From Bacteroidota bacterium (GTDB lineage Bacteria; Bacteroidota; Bacteroidia; Chitinophagales; Chitinophagaceae): 33,333 bases of DNA. Location: assembly GCA_018267535.1 (NCBI GenBank), contig JAFDYH010000033.1, positions 21,487 through 54,819 of the forward strand. The letters run 5' to 3'. Below are positions 8,483 to 16,576 of this stretch, piece by piece. The notes under the pieces were generated by a model, which saw only the letters and a list, made by a program, of their open reading frames with translations, was not told where the DNA came from and made no database searches. Position 1 is the stretch's first letter. Each line of letters opens with the position of its first letter. Made by a program: the position numbers and the translations under genes.

Positions 8483-9781
8483 ATGAAAACATTTGTACCC
8501 TTTAGAAATTTCTTTACGCAGGTTTTATTTTTGGCCTTTTTTATGGCTCCGTTCTCTTATCTGAAAGCTCAGTTGGGCGGTTCTGCAGAAGGATTGAGTT
8601 TTAAAAATCCGTCGTTGCAGTTTGGAAACGATCTGAAAAAAGGAGCTGTTTATTTATTCAAAAGCGTTACAAAAGGCATCAATGCAAGTGTTACTATTAC
8701 AGACCTGGTAGGCGGCGCTTCTGTAAAAAAAATAGATGATAATTCCGGGGGACTTGGATACACGGATGCATTTCAGCCAGAGGTTCAGATTGGCGGAGTA
8801 GGGGAATCATATGCTCTTTTTACCATCAGTTTTATTGACTCAGCAACGGGCTTTTCCAAACAATTACAAAGTGTACAGGCGACTGCGCTGGATATTGATG
8901 GAAATGCTACACTAAAAGAATTTGCAGATATCAATATGAATGGAGGTACAGCTTCTTATATGGGTACTACCCTGGAAATTTTACTGAAAAATATTCCTAT
9001 CGTAAATACGCTTCTGAATGAATATCGTGCTGATAATATTATGGGAACAGAACATAGCGGGATTGATACCAGTGGAAAAGGGGTGATGTTTACCGCTAGT
9101 AATTCAAACATAAGCTCTTTCTCAGTAAAGTACGGGGCTAAGTCAACAACCCCTTCGAGTGCAAGCCGCCAGTATAGTATGTATATGAAAGGCTTCCAGT
9201 ACCCCAGCCAGATTATTCTGCCGCTTGATTTGCTTTCTTTCAATGCATACGTGAATAAAGGCAAAGTAGATCTGAACTGGGTTACAGCAGCGGAAAAAAA
9301 TGTTAGTCATTTCGTGATCGAAAAGAGCAGTGATGGTAAACATTTTTCAGATGCGGCTACCGTATTCGCCTTCGGAAATACAAGTGCAGACGATAAAAAG
9401 AACTATAGCTATTCAGATAATGTAGCTGCTAAAAACAATAGCCTTATTTATTATCGTCTTCGTTGCACTGATATAGATGGCAAATACACTTATTCACAGA
9501 TAAGAGTAGTCAGATTAGGCGAATTATCAGGAGAAACGAAAGTGCTGGCTTATCCTAATCCATTTGTTAATGATTTAAGAATTACACTTCCACAGAATAT
9601 GCAGGGCAAAGAATTTAAAATAGAATTATTTAATGTAGGAGGCCAGGTAGTGAAGTCGAAAAGTATAGCGGCGGCCAGCCAGACAGAAACGATCACAACG
9701 AATGACCTTGGACGGGGATTTTATGTGATCAGGATTACTTCCGCTACTGAAAAATTGCAGTACAAAGTAGTCAAAAACTAA
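8483..9781 (+). CDS. Secreted protein of unknown function with T9SS sorting domain
   Basis: The ATG at 8483 is preferred over the in-frame one at 8444 because it puts a normal signal peptide (MKTFVPFRNFF...SYLKAQ, about 30 residues) at the N-terminus, giving 432 residues. Residues about 31-240 are a beta-rich domain with strands such as SVTITDLVGGASVKKI, SYALFTISFIDSATG and QATALDIDGNATLKEF; I do not recognise the family. From about 246 (LPLDLLSFNA) comes the Fn3-like linker module seen in the other exported proteins here (DLNWVTAAEKNVSHF, YYRLRCTDIDGKYTYS). The T9SS type A domain starts at YPNP (357-360) and ends in YKVVKN. Expected at the cell surface or secreted. A strong terminator follows; no co-transcribed partner. 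Confidence 0.82.
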   Translation: MKTFVPFRNFFTQVLFLAFFMAPFSYLKAQLGGSAEGLSFKNPSLQFGNDLKKGAVYLFKSVTKGINASVTITDLVGGASVKKIDDNSGGLGYTDAFQPEVQIGGVGESYALFTISFIDSATGFSKQLQSVQATALDIDGNATLKEFADINMNGGTASYMGTTLEILLKNIPIVNTLLNEYRADNIMGTEHSGIDTSGKGVMFTASNSNISSFSVKYGAKSTTPSSASRQYSMYMKGFQYPSQIILPLDLLSFNAYVNKGKVDLNWVTAAEKNVSHFVIEKSSDGKHFSDAATVFAFGNTSADDKKNYSYSDNVAAKNNSLIYYRLRCTDIDGKYTYSQIRVVRLGELSGETKVLAYPNPFVNDLRITLPQNMQGKEFKIELFNVGGQVVKSKSIAAASQTETITTNDLGRGFYVIRITSATEKLQYKVVKN

Positions 9782-9811
9782 GAAGTTCATTTTTAGGGTA
9801 TCAATAAGAAC

Positions 9812-9842
9812 GACCGGGTTTGTCTAAATCTGGTCTTTTTTT
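9812..9842 (+). terminator. Rho-independent terminator
   Basis: GACCGGGTTT (9812-9821) pairs with AAATCTGGTC (9826-9835), 10 bp with two G-U wobbles, loop GTCT, then seven T. It ends the 8483 gene and insulates the next promoter. Confidence 0.9.
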
Positions 9843-9848
9843 AATTAA

Positions 9849-9880
9849 TTTGGTTTATATTATAAACTACTTTATATTTG
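9849..9880 (+). promoter_or_regulatory. Bacteroidota-type promoter for the TonB-dependent receptor gene
   Basis: TTTG (9849-9852) and TATATTTG (9873-9880) are separated by 20 bp and match the Bacteroidota -33/-7 consensus TTTG...TAnnTTTG. The predicted transcription start is about 10-13 bases upstream of the ATG at 9899, giving a very short leader. Confidence 0.6.
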
Positions 9881-9898
9881 TTTTTCAAATTGAAGAAA

Positions 9899-12145
9899 AT
9901 GCGACAATTGATTACCTTATCTCTTTTTTTGATGGCCTTATCTCAATTGTATAGCCAGGTAACCATCAGTGGAAAAATAAAAGATAATAAAGGTAAGCCG
10001 GTGCCTGGTGCCAGTGTATCCCTGAAAGATACATATGATGGAGCGGTTAGTGACTCTGCGGGGAACTATATATTTACTACTTCGGAAAAAGGAGATTTTA
10101 TTTTCCTTGTTACGAATATCGGATACAAAAGTTTCGAGCAAAGAATAACAATTGGCACTGTCGCTTTATCCATAGACGTAACAATGAAGGAAGAACTGAG
10201 TGAGCTAAAAGCAGTAACAGTAATATCTGGATCGTTTGCAGCGGGCGATACGAAAAGAGCAGCAACTGTTTTAAATTCTTTAGATGTAGTTACTGTTGGG
10301 GGTGGCAATGCCGATATCACATCCGCTGTCAGAACATTACCAGGCGCTCAACAGATTGGCGAGAAAGAGGGTTTATTTGTACGGGGCGGCACCGGTGCAG
10401 AAACTAAACAATTTATAGATGGCACATTGGTGAACAACCCTTATTTTTCCAGTGCACCCGACCTTGGCAGCCGGGGACGTTTTTCTCCATTCTTATTTAA
10501 AGGAACTGTATTTAGTACGGGCGGTTATTCTGCATTATACGGGCAGGCGTTATCATCTGCACTGATACTGGAATCGATTGATCTGCCTGAACGCTCTGCG
10601 GCCAATCTTTCCATTTCTCCAATTATACTGGGGGGTGGCTTCCAGGATTTATCTAAGAATAAAAAGGCTTCCTGGGGTGTTAATTACAATTATGTCAATC
10701 TTGTTGCTTACTTCAATGTTGTAAAACAAACGCCTGACTATTTTACAATGCCTATATTTCACAATGGCGATGCCAACTTTAGGATTAAAACAAAAAATGG
10801 CATCATTAAATATTATACAACATTTAGTAAAAGTGATATGGGACTGCGCAGGCAGGATGTTGACAGTTTGGTTATGAAAGATGCATTTGGCTTAAAAAAT
10901 ATCAACTGGTATAATAATATAAGCTGGCGGGAAAATCTGAGCAAAGGATGGAAAATGAATCTTGGTGCAGGGTACAGTACAAACACAGATAATATCAATC
11001 AGCAACTGCAGGACCAGTATAATAAGCAGCAGTTTTTCCCGGATAAACCCTGGTTGCAGGCAAAAAACTTTAGCTTAAAAAACCGCCAGGATTTATCACA
11101 GGTAAAAGCTGTATTTGAAAAAAGAATATTTGGGATCAGTACCGTTCGTTTTGGCGGGGAATATATGTATTCAGTAAATGATAATAATTATAATGATACT
11201 TTAAAATCAAAGCTGGTCGATAATTTCGAATCCTTATTTGCGGAAACAGATATTTATGTAACCAATGACCTTGCAGCTAAAATTGGCGGTCGTTTTGAAA
11301 ACTCTTCACTACTCGGAAAAGTAAATTTTGCACCACGTATTTCATTGGCGTATAAAGTGGGTAACGGAGCACAGGTATCGGCAGCATACGGAATATTTTA
11401 CCAGAAACCGGAGAACCAGCAACTCATTTATACAAGAAAACTCGGATATACAAAGGCAACACACTATATTCTCACTTACCAGAAAACGACAAAAGACAGG
11501 ATTTTCCGTACCGAAGTTTTCTATAAAAAATATGCTGATCTTGTAAAGACAGATGCTCTCGCATTCAATTATTTCAACTACAACAATGGTGGTTCAGGTT
11601 ATGCAAAAGGGATAGAATTTTTCTGGAGAGATAAGAAGAGTATAAAGAATTTTGATTACTGGATCAGTTATTCCTATCTCGACACAAAAAGAGAATACCT
11701 GCACTATCCACAACAACTTTTCCCTGACTTTGCAGCCACTCATACAGCATCGCTGGTAACCAAACGGTTTTTTATGGATATAAAGACAGGATTCAATTTT
11801 ACCTATAGTTATGCAACCGGCAGACCTTACTATAACCTCATGTATAATGGTAGTGGTAATAAATATATAATTGCCGACCAGGGAAAAACAAAAGATTATC
11901 ATAGCCTGGGCTTCAGTATGAATTATGTACCCAGCCTGGGTAAACAAAATGCGAGATTGTTCTGGGTCCTTGTTGCAAGCATCACGAATGTTTTGGGGAA
12001 TGATATAGTGTATGGATATAATTATTCTTATAATGGGGTAAATAAAATGCCCATTAACCCGGCTGCAAAAAGATTTTATTTTATTGGTGTATTCTTTAGC
12101 TGGGGGGTTGACAGAACAGAAGATGCGATTAATAATAATCTTTGA
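9899..12145 (+). CDS. TonB-dependent outer-membrane receptor with carboxypeptidase-regulatory-like N-domain
   Basis: The ATG at 9899 is chosen; the upstream in-frame TTG at 9878 lies inside the promoter. The signal peptide is MRQLITLSLFLMALSQLYSQ. Residues about 21-100 are a CarboxypepD_reg-like domain (ISGKIKDNKGKPVPGASVSL, DSAGNYIF, IGYKSFEQ). Residues about 120-235 form the plug (VRTLPGAQQIGEKEGLFVRGG, FIDGTLVNNPYF, GGYSALYGQALS), and the rest is a beta-barrel with alternating aromatic strands. At 748 residues it is FecA-like in size rather than a roughly 1000-residue SusC, and no SusD gene is adjacent. It should import a TonB-dependent ligand across the outer membrane; the substrate cannot be read from the sequence. 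A TPR-like gene follows 33 bp downstream without a terminator. Confidence 0.88.
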   Translation: MRQLITLSLFLMALSQLYSQVTISGKIKDNKGKPVPGASVSLKDTYDGAVSDSAGNYIFTTSEKGDFIFLVTNIGYKSFEQRITIGTVALSIDVTMKEELSELKAVTVISGSFAAGDTKRAATVLNSLDVVTVGGGNADITSAVRTLPGAQQIGEKEGLFVRGGTGAETKQFIDGTLVNNPYFSSAPDLGSRGRFSPFLFKGTVFSTGGYSALYGQALSSALILESIDLPERSAANLSISPIILGGGFQDLSKNKKASWGVNYNYVNLVAYFNVVKQTPDYFTMPIFHNGDANFRIKTKNGIIKYYTTFSKSDMGLRRQDVDSLVMKDAFGLKNINWYNNISWRENLSKGWKMNLGAGYSTNTDNINQQLQDQYNKQQFFPDKPWLQAKNFSLKNRQDLSQVKAVFEKRIFGISTVRFGGEYMYSVNDNNYNDTLKSKLVDNFESLFAETDIYVTNDLAAKIGGRFENSSLLGKVNFAPRISLAYKVGNGAQVSAAYGIFYQKPENQQLIYTRKLGYTKATHYILTYQKTTKDRIFRTEVFYKKYADLVKTDALAFNYFNYNNGGSGYAKGIEFFWRDKKSIKNFDYWISYSYLDTKREYLHYPQQLFPDFAATHTASLVTKRFFMDIKTGFNFTYSYATGRPYYNLMYNGSGNKYIIADQGKTKDYHSLGFSMNYVPSLGKQNARLFWVLVASITNVLGNDIVYGYNYSYNGVNKMPINPAAKRFYFIGVFFSWGVDRTEDAINNNL

Positions 12146-12178
12146 TCATAATTATAAAAACAAAAACCTACAAGAAAT

Positions 12179-12805
12179 ATGAAAAAGATCATAGCCGCCA
12201 TTGCGGTACTGACAACGCTTTCTGTAAATGCGCAAAGCGAAAAGTATTTACAAGCCATGAAAACAAACCTTGCCAGGTTTGACAGTGTAAAAACAACGGC
12301 GGATTATCAATCTCTTGCTGCCACTTTTGAACGTATCGGAGATGCAGAAAAAACACAATGGCTTCCCTATTATTATGCAGGACTTGCCTTGAGCACAGCG
12401 GCATGGAGCGATCAGAATATGGACAAAGACGCCAATGCAGAAAAGATAAAATCTTTATGTACAAAGGCAGAAAATATCGAAAAGAATGCAGAGATTCTGA
12501 CAATAAGAAATATGGCTGCTACACAGCAAATGATGGTTGACCCCCAGTCAAGATGGATGAGTTATGGCCAGGAAGCTTCGGGGTATCTTCAAAAAGGGAT
12601 GCAGATAGATCCCAATAATCCAAGACTCTATTATTTACAGGCAATGAGTGTTTTCGGAACACCAGAGCAATTCGGAGGGGGGAAAGAAAAAGCAAAACCC
12701 ATTTTTGAAAAGGCAGTGGCTTTATTCAAAGCAGAGAATCCAAAACCATTGTACCCGCATTGGGGACAAAAACAGGCAGAAGAAAAATTAGCTGAATGTC
12801 AATAA
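12179..12805 (+). CDS. Periplasmic TPR-like protein
   Basis: 208 residues with a clear signal peptide (MKKIIAAIAVLTTLSVNAQ). The rest is helical with TPR-like spacing: YLQAMKTNLARFDSV, LAATFERIGDAEKTQWLPYYYAGLALSTAAW, ASGYLQKGMQIDPNNPRLYYLQAMSVFGTPEQFGGG, KAKPIFEKAVALFKAENP and PHWGQKQAEEKLAEC. No catalytic motif is visible. It lies 33 bp after the TonB-dependent receptor and probably shares its transcript, so it may support receptor function or be a periplasmic scaffold (inference). Specific role unknown. Confidence 0.78.
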   Translation: MKKIIAAIAVLTTLSVNAQSEKYLQAMKTNLARFDSVKTTADYQSLAATFERIGDAEKTQWLPYYYAGLALSTAAWSDQNMDKDANAEKIKSLCTKAENIEKNAEILTIRNMAATQQMMVDPQSRWMSYGQEASGYLQKGMQIDPNNPRLYYLQAMSVFGTPEQFGGGKEKAKPIFEKAVALFKAENPKPLYPHWGQKQAEEKLAECQ

Positions 12806-12827
12806 CAAAGATTCTTAGCATATCTAT

Positions 12828-12874
12828 AGTGAGCAACAAGTGACTGTTTGATAAAACGGTCCTTGTTGATCACT
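12828..12874 (+). other. Long near-perfect hairpin upstream of the membrane-protein gene
   Basis: The arms AGTGAGCAACAAG (12828-12840) and CTTGTTGATCACT (12862-12874) pair at 12 of 13 positions. After a bulged T the stem continues with GACTGTTT (12842-12849) / AAACGGTC (12854-12861), with one G-U pair, around the tetraloop GATA. No T-run follows directly, so a simple terminator is unlikely. It could protect or process the 3' end of the upstream transcript, act as a regulatory leader, or be an operator palindrome. Confidence 0.7.
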
Positions 12875-12904
12875 GGCATTAACGGGAAAGATAAAATCTT
12901 TTTT

Positions 12905-13516
12905 ATGGAAGAAAAGCAAATTACTGAAAAAGAAAGCCTGCAGCTTATCAGTAAAATGATATATGAAGCGAAGGGTTATTATTACGAAAACGGAGTATCC
13001 GCATTGGTTTATGGATTTAGTATCCTGATCTGCTCATTATTATCTTTTTTTATGGTAGAAAAGAATATCCGTTTTCCTTTTAATCCCTTTTATATCCTTA
13101 TCCCTGTCTTCTTTGTGCAGGGATGGATACAGAACAGGCAGGATAAGAAGAAAAAAGCAAAAACATTTACCGATGAAACAATCGACTATGTGTGGATAGG
13201 TTTTTTCCTTAGCTGCATTGCATCGCTTTCTGCTTTGTTTGCAGGGATAGGGTACATCGTCATCTCTATTATTCTTATTCTTACAGGATTTGCCTCCCTG
13301 CTAACCGGCCTTATTGCTAAATTCCATTATCATATTGTCAGTGCTGTCATCTGCCTGGTATTGGCGGCGATATCATTCTTTTTGCAAAATCAAAATAGTT
13401 ATTTACTGTTAGCAATAACCGCCGTTATGATATGGATTATTCCGGGGTTTATTCTACGTTCGGCGTTCAAAAAAGTGTTGGAGGAAGAAAAAAATCAACG
13501 GGCATCGGATGTTTAA
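12905..13516 (+). CDS. Polytopic membrane protein paired with a winged-helix regulator
   Basis: The ATG at 12905 is used. An in-frame extension back to 12848 would start inside the long hairpin and add 19 residues that look non-native. The 203-residue product has a short cytoplasmic N-terminus (EEKQITEKESLQLISKMIYEAKG) followed by about six hydrophobic segments (ALVYGFSILICSLLSFFM, FYILIPVFFVQGW, WIGFFLSCIASLSALFAG, IVISIILILTGFASLL, IVSAVICLVLAAISFF, YLLLAITAVMIWIIPG) and a charged tail. No enzymatic motif is seen. Its last 8 bp overlap the regulator gene, an arrangement common in Bacteroidota, where the regulator probably controls the membrane protein and nearby genes (inference). Confidence 0.8.
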   Translation: MEEKQITEKESLQLISKMIYEAKGYYYENGVSALVYGFSILICSLLSFFMVEKNIRFPFNPFYILIPVFFVQGWIQNRQDKKKKAKTFTDETIDYVWIGFFLSCIASLSALFAGIGYIVISIILILTGFASLLTGLIAKFHYHIVSAVICLVLAAISFFLQNQNSYLLLAITAVMIWIIPGFILRSAFKKVLEEEKNQRASDV

Positions 13517-13796
13517 GGAATTAGATCCCATATTACATTCCCAACTGCGACTGGCAGTAATGTCGCTTTTAATAGGCGTAAAAGAAGCGGAATTTACTTT
13601 TCTGAAAGAAAAAACAAATGCCACAGCCGGCAACTTAAGCGTACAGATACAGAAATTAAAGGATGCCGGCTATATAGAAATCACCAAGCAATTTAAAGAC
13701 AATTACCCGCAAACGCTTTGTAAAATAACCCAGCCGGGTATTAAAGCCTTTGAGCAGTATGTAAAAAACCTGCAATCCTATCTCGGCAAAAGTTAA
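13509..13796 (+). CDS. Winged-helix transcriptional regulator (ArsR/MarR-like)
   Basis: A 95-residue protein that is essentially one winged-helix domain. The N-terminal helix is LDPILHSQLRLAVMSLLIG; the helix-turn-helix follows as FTFLKEKTNATAGNLSVQIQ with recognition-helix residues around GNLSVQIQKLKDAGY. The wing is IEITKQFKDNYPQTLCKIT and the C-terminal helix FEQYVKNLQSYL probably dimerises. It resembles the short winged-helix DNA-binding domain family found beside membrane and ABC-transporter genes. It overlaps the membrane-protein gene by 8 bp and lies 58 bp before the ABC exporter genes. Those may be part of its regulon, although a terminator stands between them. Confidence 0.83.
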   Translation: MFKELDPILHSQLRLAVMSLLIGVKEAEFTFLKEKTNATAGNLSVQIQKLKDAGYIEITKQFKDNYPQTLCKITQPGIKAFEQYVKNLQSYLGKS

Positions 13797-13840
13797 AAGT
13801 CCGGCTGTTTACTTTTTCAGAGGCCGGCTTTATTATTTTT
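13797..13840 (+). terminator. Rho-independent terminator after the regulator gene
   Basis: AAG-T-CCGGC (13797-13805) pairs with GCCGGCTT (13823-13830) with one bulged T. An inner TG/CA pairing and a loop of about ten T-rich bases complete the hairpin, and TTATTATTTTT follows. It overlaps the promoter-like element of the ABC exporter. Confidence 0.7.
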
Positions 13841-13841
13841 G
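13834..13841 (+). promoter_or_regulatory. Candidate -7 element for the ABC exporter operon
   Basis: TATTTTTG fits the Bacteroidota -7 consensus TAnnTTTG and lies 13 bp upstream of the ATG at 13855. The expected TTTG about 20 bp upstream is only partly matched (TGTTTA at about 13806-13811), and the element sits in the terminator T-tract, so this is tentative. Confidence 0.35.
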
Positions 13842-13854
13842 TTTAAAAATTGCA

Positions 13855-14790
13855 ATGCCTGCAATTATCCGTGTTCAGCATCTTTCCAAACAATTCGGTG
13901 AAATAAATGCAGTAGACGACCTTTCATTCTCTGTCGATAAGGGAGAAGTGTACGGCTTTCTCGGGCAAAATGGCGCAGGTAAATCGACTACCATTCGTAT
14001 GTTACTTACGCTGATTCAACCCACCGGTGGTACAATAGAAATATTAGGATTAGATCTCCAAAAGCATAGAAATGAAATCCTCCGGCAAACCGGTGCAATT
14101 ATTGAAAAGCCGGATTTGTATAAATATCTTACCGCAACAGAAAACCTTCGGTTATTCGCGTCGATGAGCGGAGTAAAAGTTTCAGGAAAAAGGATTTCTG
14201 AACAACTGGAGATGGTAGGACTTGCCGATAGGGCAAACAGTAAGGTGAAAACTTTTTCACAAGGCATGAAGCAAAGGCTGGGTATTGCCATTGCATTAAT
14301 TCATGATCCGCAGTTGATCGTTCTTGATGAACCAACCAACGGTCTCGATCCGCAGGGGATCGCTGATGTCAGAAACCTGGTTCTTCATTTGAGTAAAAAT
14401 TTAGGTAAGACGCTGTTTGTTTCCTCTCATCTGTTAAGCGAAATAGAACAGGTAGCTGATTCTATGCTTATTATTGATAAAGGAAAAAAGATGGCGGAGG
14501 GTAAAGTGTTCGAGTTATTCGGTTCTTCAGGTAGTATTGTAGAGTTAAAAACGAATGATAATAATGAAGCGATTCATAAAATCATGCAGTCTTCCTGGCA
14601 GAATCTTATTGACAAATATGATACTGACAAAATATTGTTGAAATTGAATAAAGAAGATATTGCGGTTTTTGCCAGGTACCTTGTGGATGCAGATATTGCT
14701 ATTCAGTCGCTTTCTGCACGGCACTCGCTCGAAGATTATTTCCTTACCCTGACAACTTCTAACCAGCATGTGGACGCTTTTAAAAATTGA
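13855..14790 (+). CDS. ABC-2 type transporter ATP-binding protein
   Basis: A 311-residue ATPase subunit that powers an inner-membrane exporter. All motifs are intact: Walker A G37-QNGAGKST, signature FSQGMKQR (about 134-141), Walker B LIVLDE (154-159) with the NGLD D-loop, and switch H192 in SSHLLSE. The accessory C-terminal region (about 225-311) is typical of the drug, bacitracin or Nos-type exporter ATPases. It overlaps the permease gene by 23 bp, so the two are made together. The substrate is unknown. The downstream LolA-like gene hints at a lipid, lipoprotein or envelope-stress role, but multidrug or peptide export is equally possible. Confidence 0.93.
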   Translation: MPAIIRVQHLSKQFGEINAVDDLSFSVDKGEVYGFLGQNGAGKSTTIRMLLTLIQPTGGTIEILGLDLQKHRNEILRQTGAIIEKPDLYKYLTATENLRLFASMSGVKVSGKRISEQLEMVGLADRANSKVKTFSQGMKQRLGIAIALIHDPQLIVLDEPTNGLDPQGIADVRNLVLHLSKNLGKTLFVSSHLLSEIEQVADSMLIIDKGKKMAEGKVFELFGSSGSIVELKTNDNNEAIHKIMQSSWQNLIDKYDTDKILLKLNKEDIAVFARYLVDADIAIQSLSARHSLEDYFLTLTTSNQHVDAFKN

Positions 14791-15607
14791 ACTCTTCAAG
14801 ATATTCAGGCGGCCCCGCACCTATATTGCATTTGCTGCTATAGCGGCAATTATAATATTGATTCAACTTGCTTTTTATTCTGATGGAGAAAATTTTCTGC
14901 AATTCGGGATGCAATCGCTCAAAGAAAGCTTTGATATAAAAGGGAAAATTTTGAGTGGTTATTTGGTTTGCTTTATTATCCTTCAAACTCTGTTAATTCA
15001 TGTTCCATTGTTAATTGCTTTGGTAGCAGGAGATAGTATTGCGGGAGAAGCGAATATGGGTACATTAAGGCTATTACTGACAAAGCCGGTAAGTCGTACC
15101 CGGTTTATGTTTGCCAAATTTTTAGCCACGCTTATTTATACATTATTACTGCTTTTGTTTATGGCAATCTTGTCATTACCGGTTTCGCTTAGTGTGTTTG
15201 GCTCAAGTGACCTGATAATAATGAAAAGCGAAATGGTGGTAATACTGGATAGTCACGATGTGTTATGGCGTTATTTTGCAGCTTTTGGATTTGCCGCTAT
15301 TGCGATGACTACTGTAGCTTCTTTAGCTTTTCTGTTATCAGTCTTTGCTGAAAATTCAATAGGACCGATTGTTGCAACGATGAGTGTAGTTATATTGTTT
15401 ACTATCCTTACAACAATGGATATTCCTCTTTTTAATGCAGTAAAACCTTTTCTTTTTACTAACCATATGCTCAACTGGAAAGGCTTTTTTGAGGAGCCTG
15501 TAAACTACAAATCAATATTTAAATCGGGTTTGCTGTTAATGGGTCACATTATAATGTTTGTTTCAGCGGCTATTTTTGTTTTCAGAAAAAAAGATATTTT
15601 ATCCTGA
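14768..15607 (+). CDS. ABC-2 type transporter permease
   Basis: A 279-residue membrane subunit that starts with LKIELFKIFRRPRTYIAFAAIAAII, the N-terminal amphipathic plus first transmembrane segment typical of ABC-2/NosY-type permeases. About six hydrophobic segments follow, including FIILQTLLIHVPLLIALVAG, FLATLIYTLLLLLFMAIL and MGHIIMFVSAAIFVF. The conserved cytoplasmic piece GEANMGTLRLLLTKPVSRTR couples to the ATPase. The 23-bp overlap with the ATPase gene and the 2-bp gap to the next gene show a single operon. Confidence 0.9.
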   Translation: MWTLLKIELFKIFRRPRTYIAFAAIAAIIILIQLAFYSDGENFLQFGMQSLKESFDIKGKILSGYLVCFIILQTLLIHVPLLIALVAGDSIAGEANMGTLRLLLTKPVSRTRFMFAKFLATLIYTLLLLLFMAILSLPVSLSVFGSSDLIIMKSEMVVILDSHDVLWRYFAAFGFAAIAMTTVASLAFLLSVFAENSIGPIVATMSVVILFTILTTMDIPLFNAVKPFLFTNHMLNWKGFFEEPVNYKSIFKSGLLLMGHIIMFVSAAIFVFRKKDILS

Positions 15608-15609
15608 TA

Positions 15610-16320
15610 ATGGTTCGGACTATGAAATATATGCTTGTCACGCTGCTTTTAATAGTAGCTCCTTTTTTTCTTTTTGCACAAAAGGAAGAAGAGCTTGTTA
15701 AAAAAGTAAAATCGAAACTTAACCAGGTGAATTCTTATGAAGCAAACGGCATTATAAAGATTGATGTATCATTCATAAAAGCGCCTAATTCACCAGTAAG
15801 GGTATATTATAAGAAGCCTGATAAATTTACGGTGAAAAAAGAAGGCGGTATTTCAATATTGCCTAAAGGAGGGTTTAGTACAAACCTTAATTCCCTTTTT
15901 ATGACCGATGGGTATACGATTGTACCGGCTGGTGAGACCAATTTGCAAGGTAGCAAAGTGAAAATAATTAAACTGCTTCCTCCTGATGAGAGCAGCAATA
16001 TTGTGGTTGCAACGCTTTATATTGATGAAAAGGAATTACTGATTAAAAAATCGGTAATAACAACAAAAGAAAGTGGTACTTATGAAATGATTATGCTATA
16101 TGGGAAGTACAGTACTTTAGGACTTCCTGACAAAATTGATTTTATTTTTAGTGTTAAAGATTATAAGCTTCCAAAAGGAGTTACTATTGAATATGAAAGT
16201 GGTGAAAAGAAATCTTCAGCTGCAAGACCGGGTAATCAAAAAGGTAAAATTGAAATAACCTATTCTAACTATGTAATTAACAAGGAAATTGTTGATTCTG
16301 TTTTTGAAAATAATAAATAA
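15610..16320 (+). CDS. LolA-like outer-membrane lipoprotein-sorting family protein
   Basis: 236 residues; ATGs at 15610 and 15622 are both possible, and either leaves a signal peptide ending in FLFAQ. The mature part has the LolA/LolB-type half-barrel pattern: a helix EEELVKKVKSKLNQVNSYEANGIIKIDVSF, then strands VRVYYKKPDKFTVKKEGG, LFMTDGYTIVP, IVVATLYIDEKELLIKKSVITTK, GTYEMIMLYG, KIDFIFSVKDY and GKIEITYSNYVIN. Such proteins carry lipidated cargo through the periplasm or bind hydrophobic ligands. It starts 2 bp after the permease stop, so it probably works with that exporter (inference). A bona fide LolA role is uncertain, since many paralogues exist in this phylum. Confidence 0.78.
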   Translation: MVRTMKYMLVTLLLIVAPFFLFAQKEEELVKKVKSKLNQVNSYEANGIIKIDVSFIKAPNSPVRVYYKKPDKFTVKKEGGISILPKGGFSTNLNSLFMTDGYTIVPAGETNLQGSKVKIIKLLPPDESSNIVVATLYIDEKELLIKKSVITTKESGTYEMIMLYGKYSTLGLPDKIDFIFSVKDYKLPKGVTIEYESGEKKSSAARPGNQKGKIEITYSNYVINKEIVDSVFENNK

Positions 16321-16576
16321 GCTAATATGTATTTTTATAAAAGCAGGAATTTTTTATTCACAAAAAGTTAGACAGTCACCTTTTTTGTACTGTATTTTTT
16401 TATAATTGCAAAAATTTTGATAGGCTTTCCGTTTGTTAAATACCACATTTTTCTCCTCTGATTATTGCTTTACTAGTCTAATTGTGAAAAACCATTATTA
16501 GCCTAACCTCGTAACGGTATTCGTTTTTGGGATAACATCATTTTAACTATTTTATTATAACCTTAAATGTGATGGC

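Noticed and set aside
9899-12805. A SusC/SusD polysaccharide-utilisation locus
   Set aside because: The receptor is shorter than SusC, no SusD-like lipoprotein is adjacent, and no glycoside hydrolase was seen nearby.
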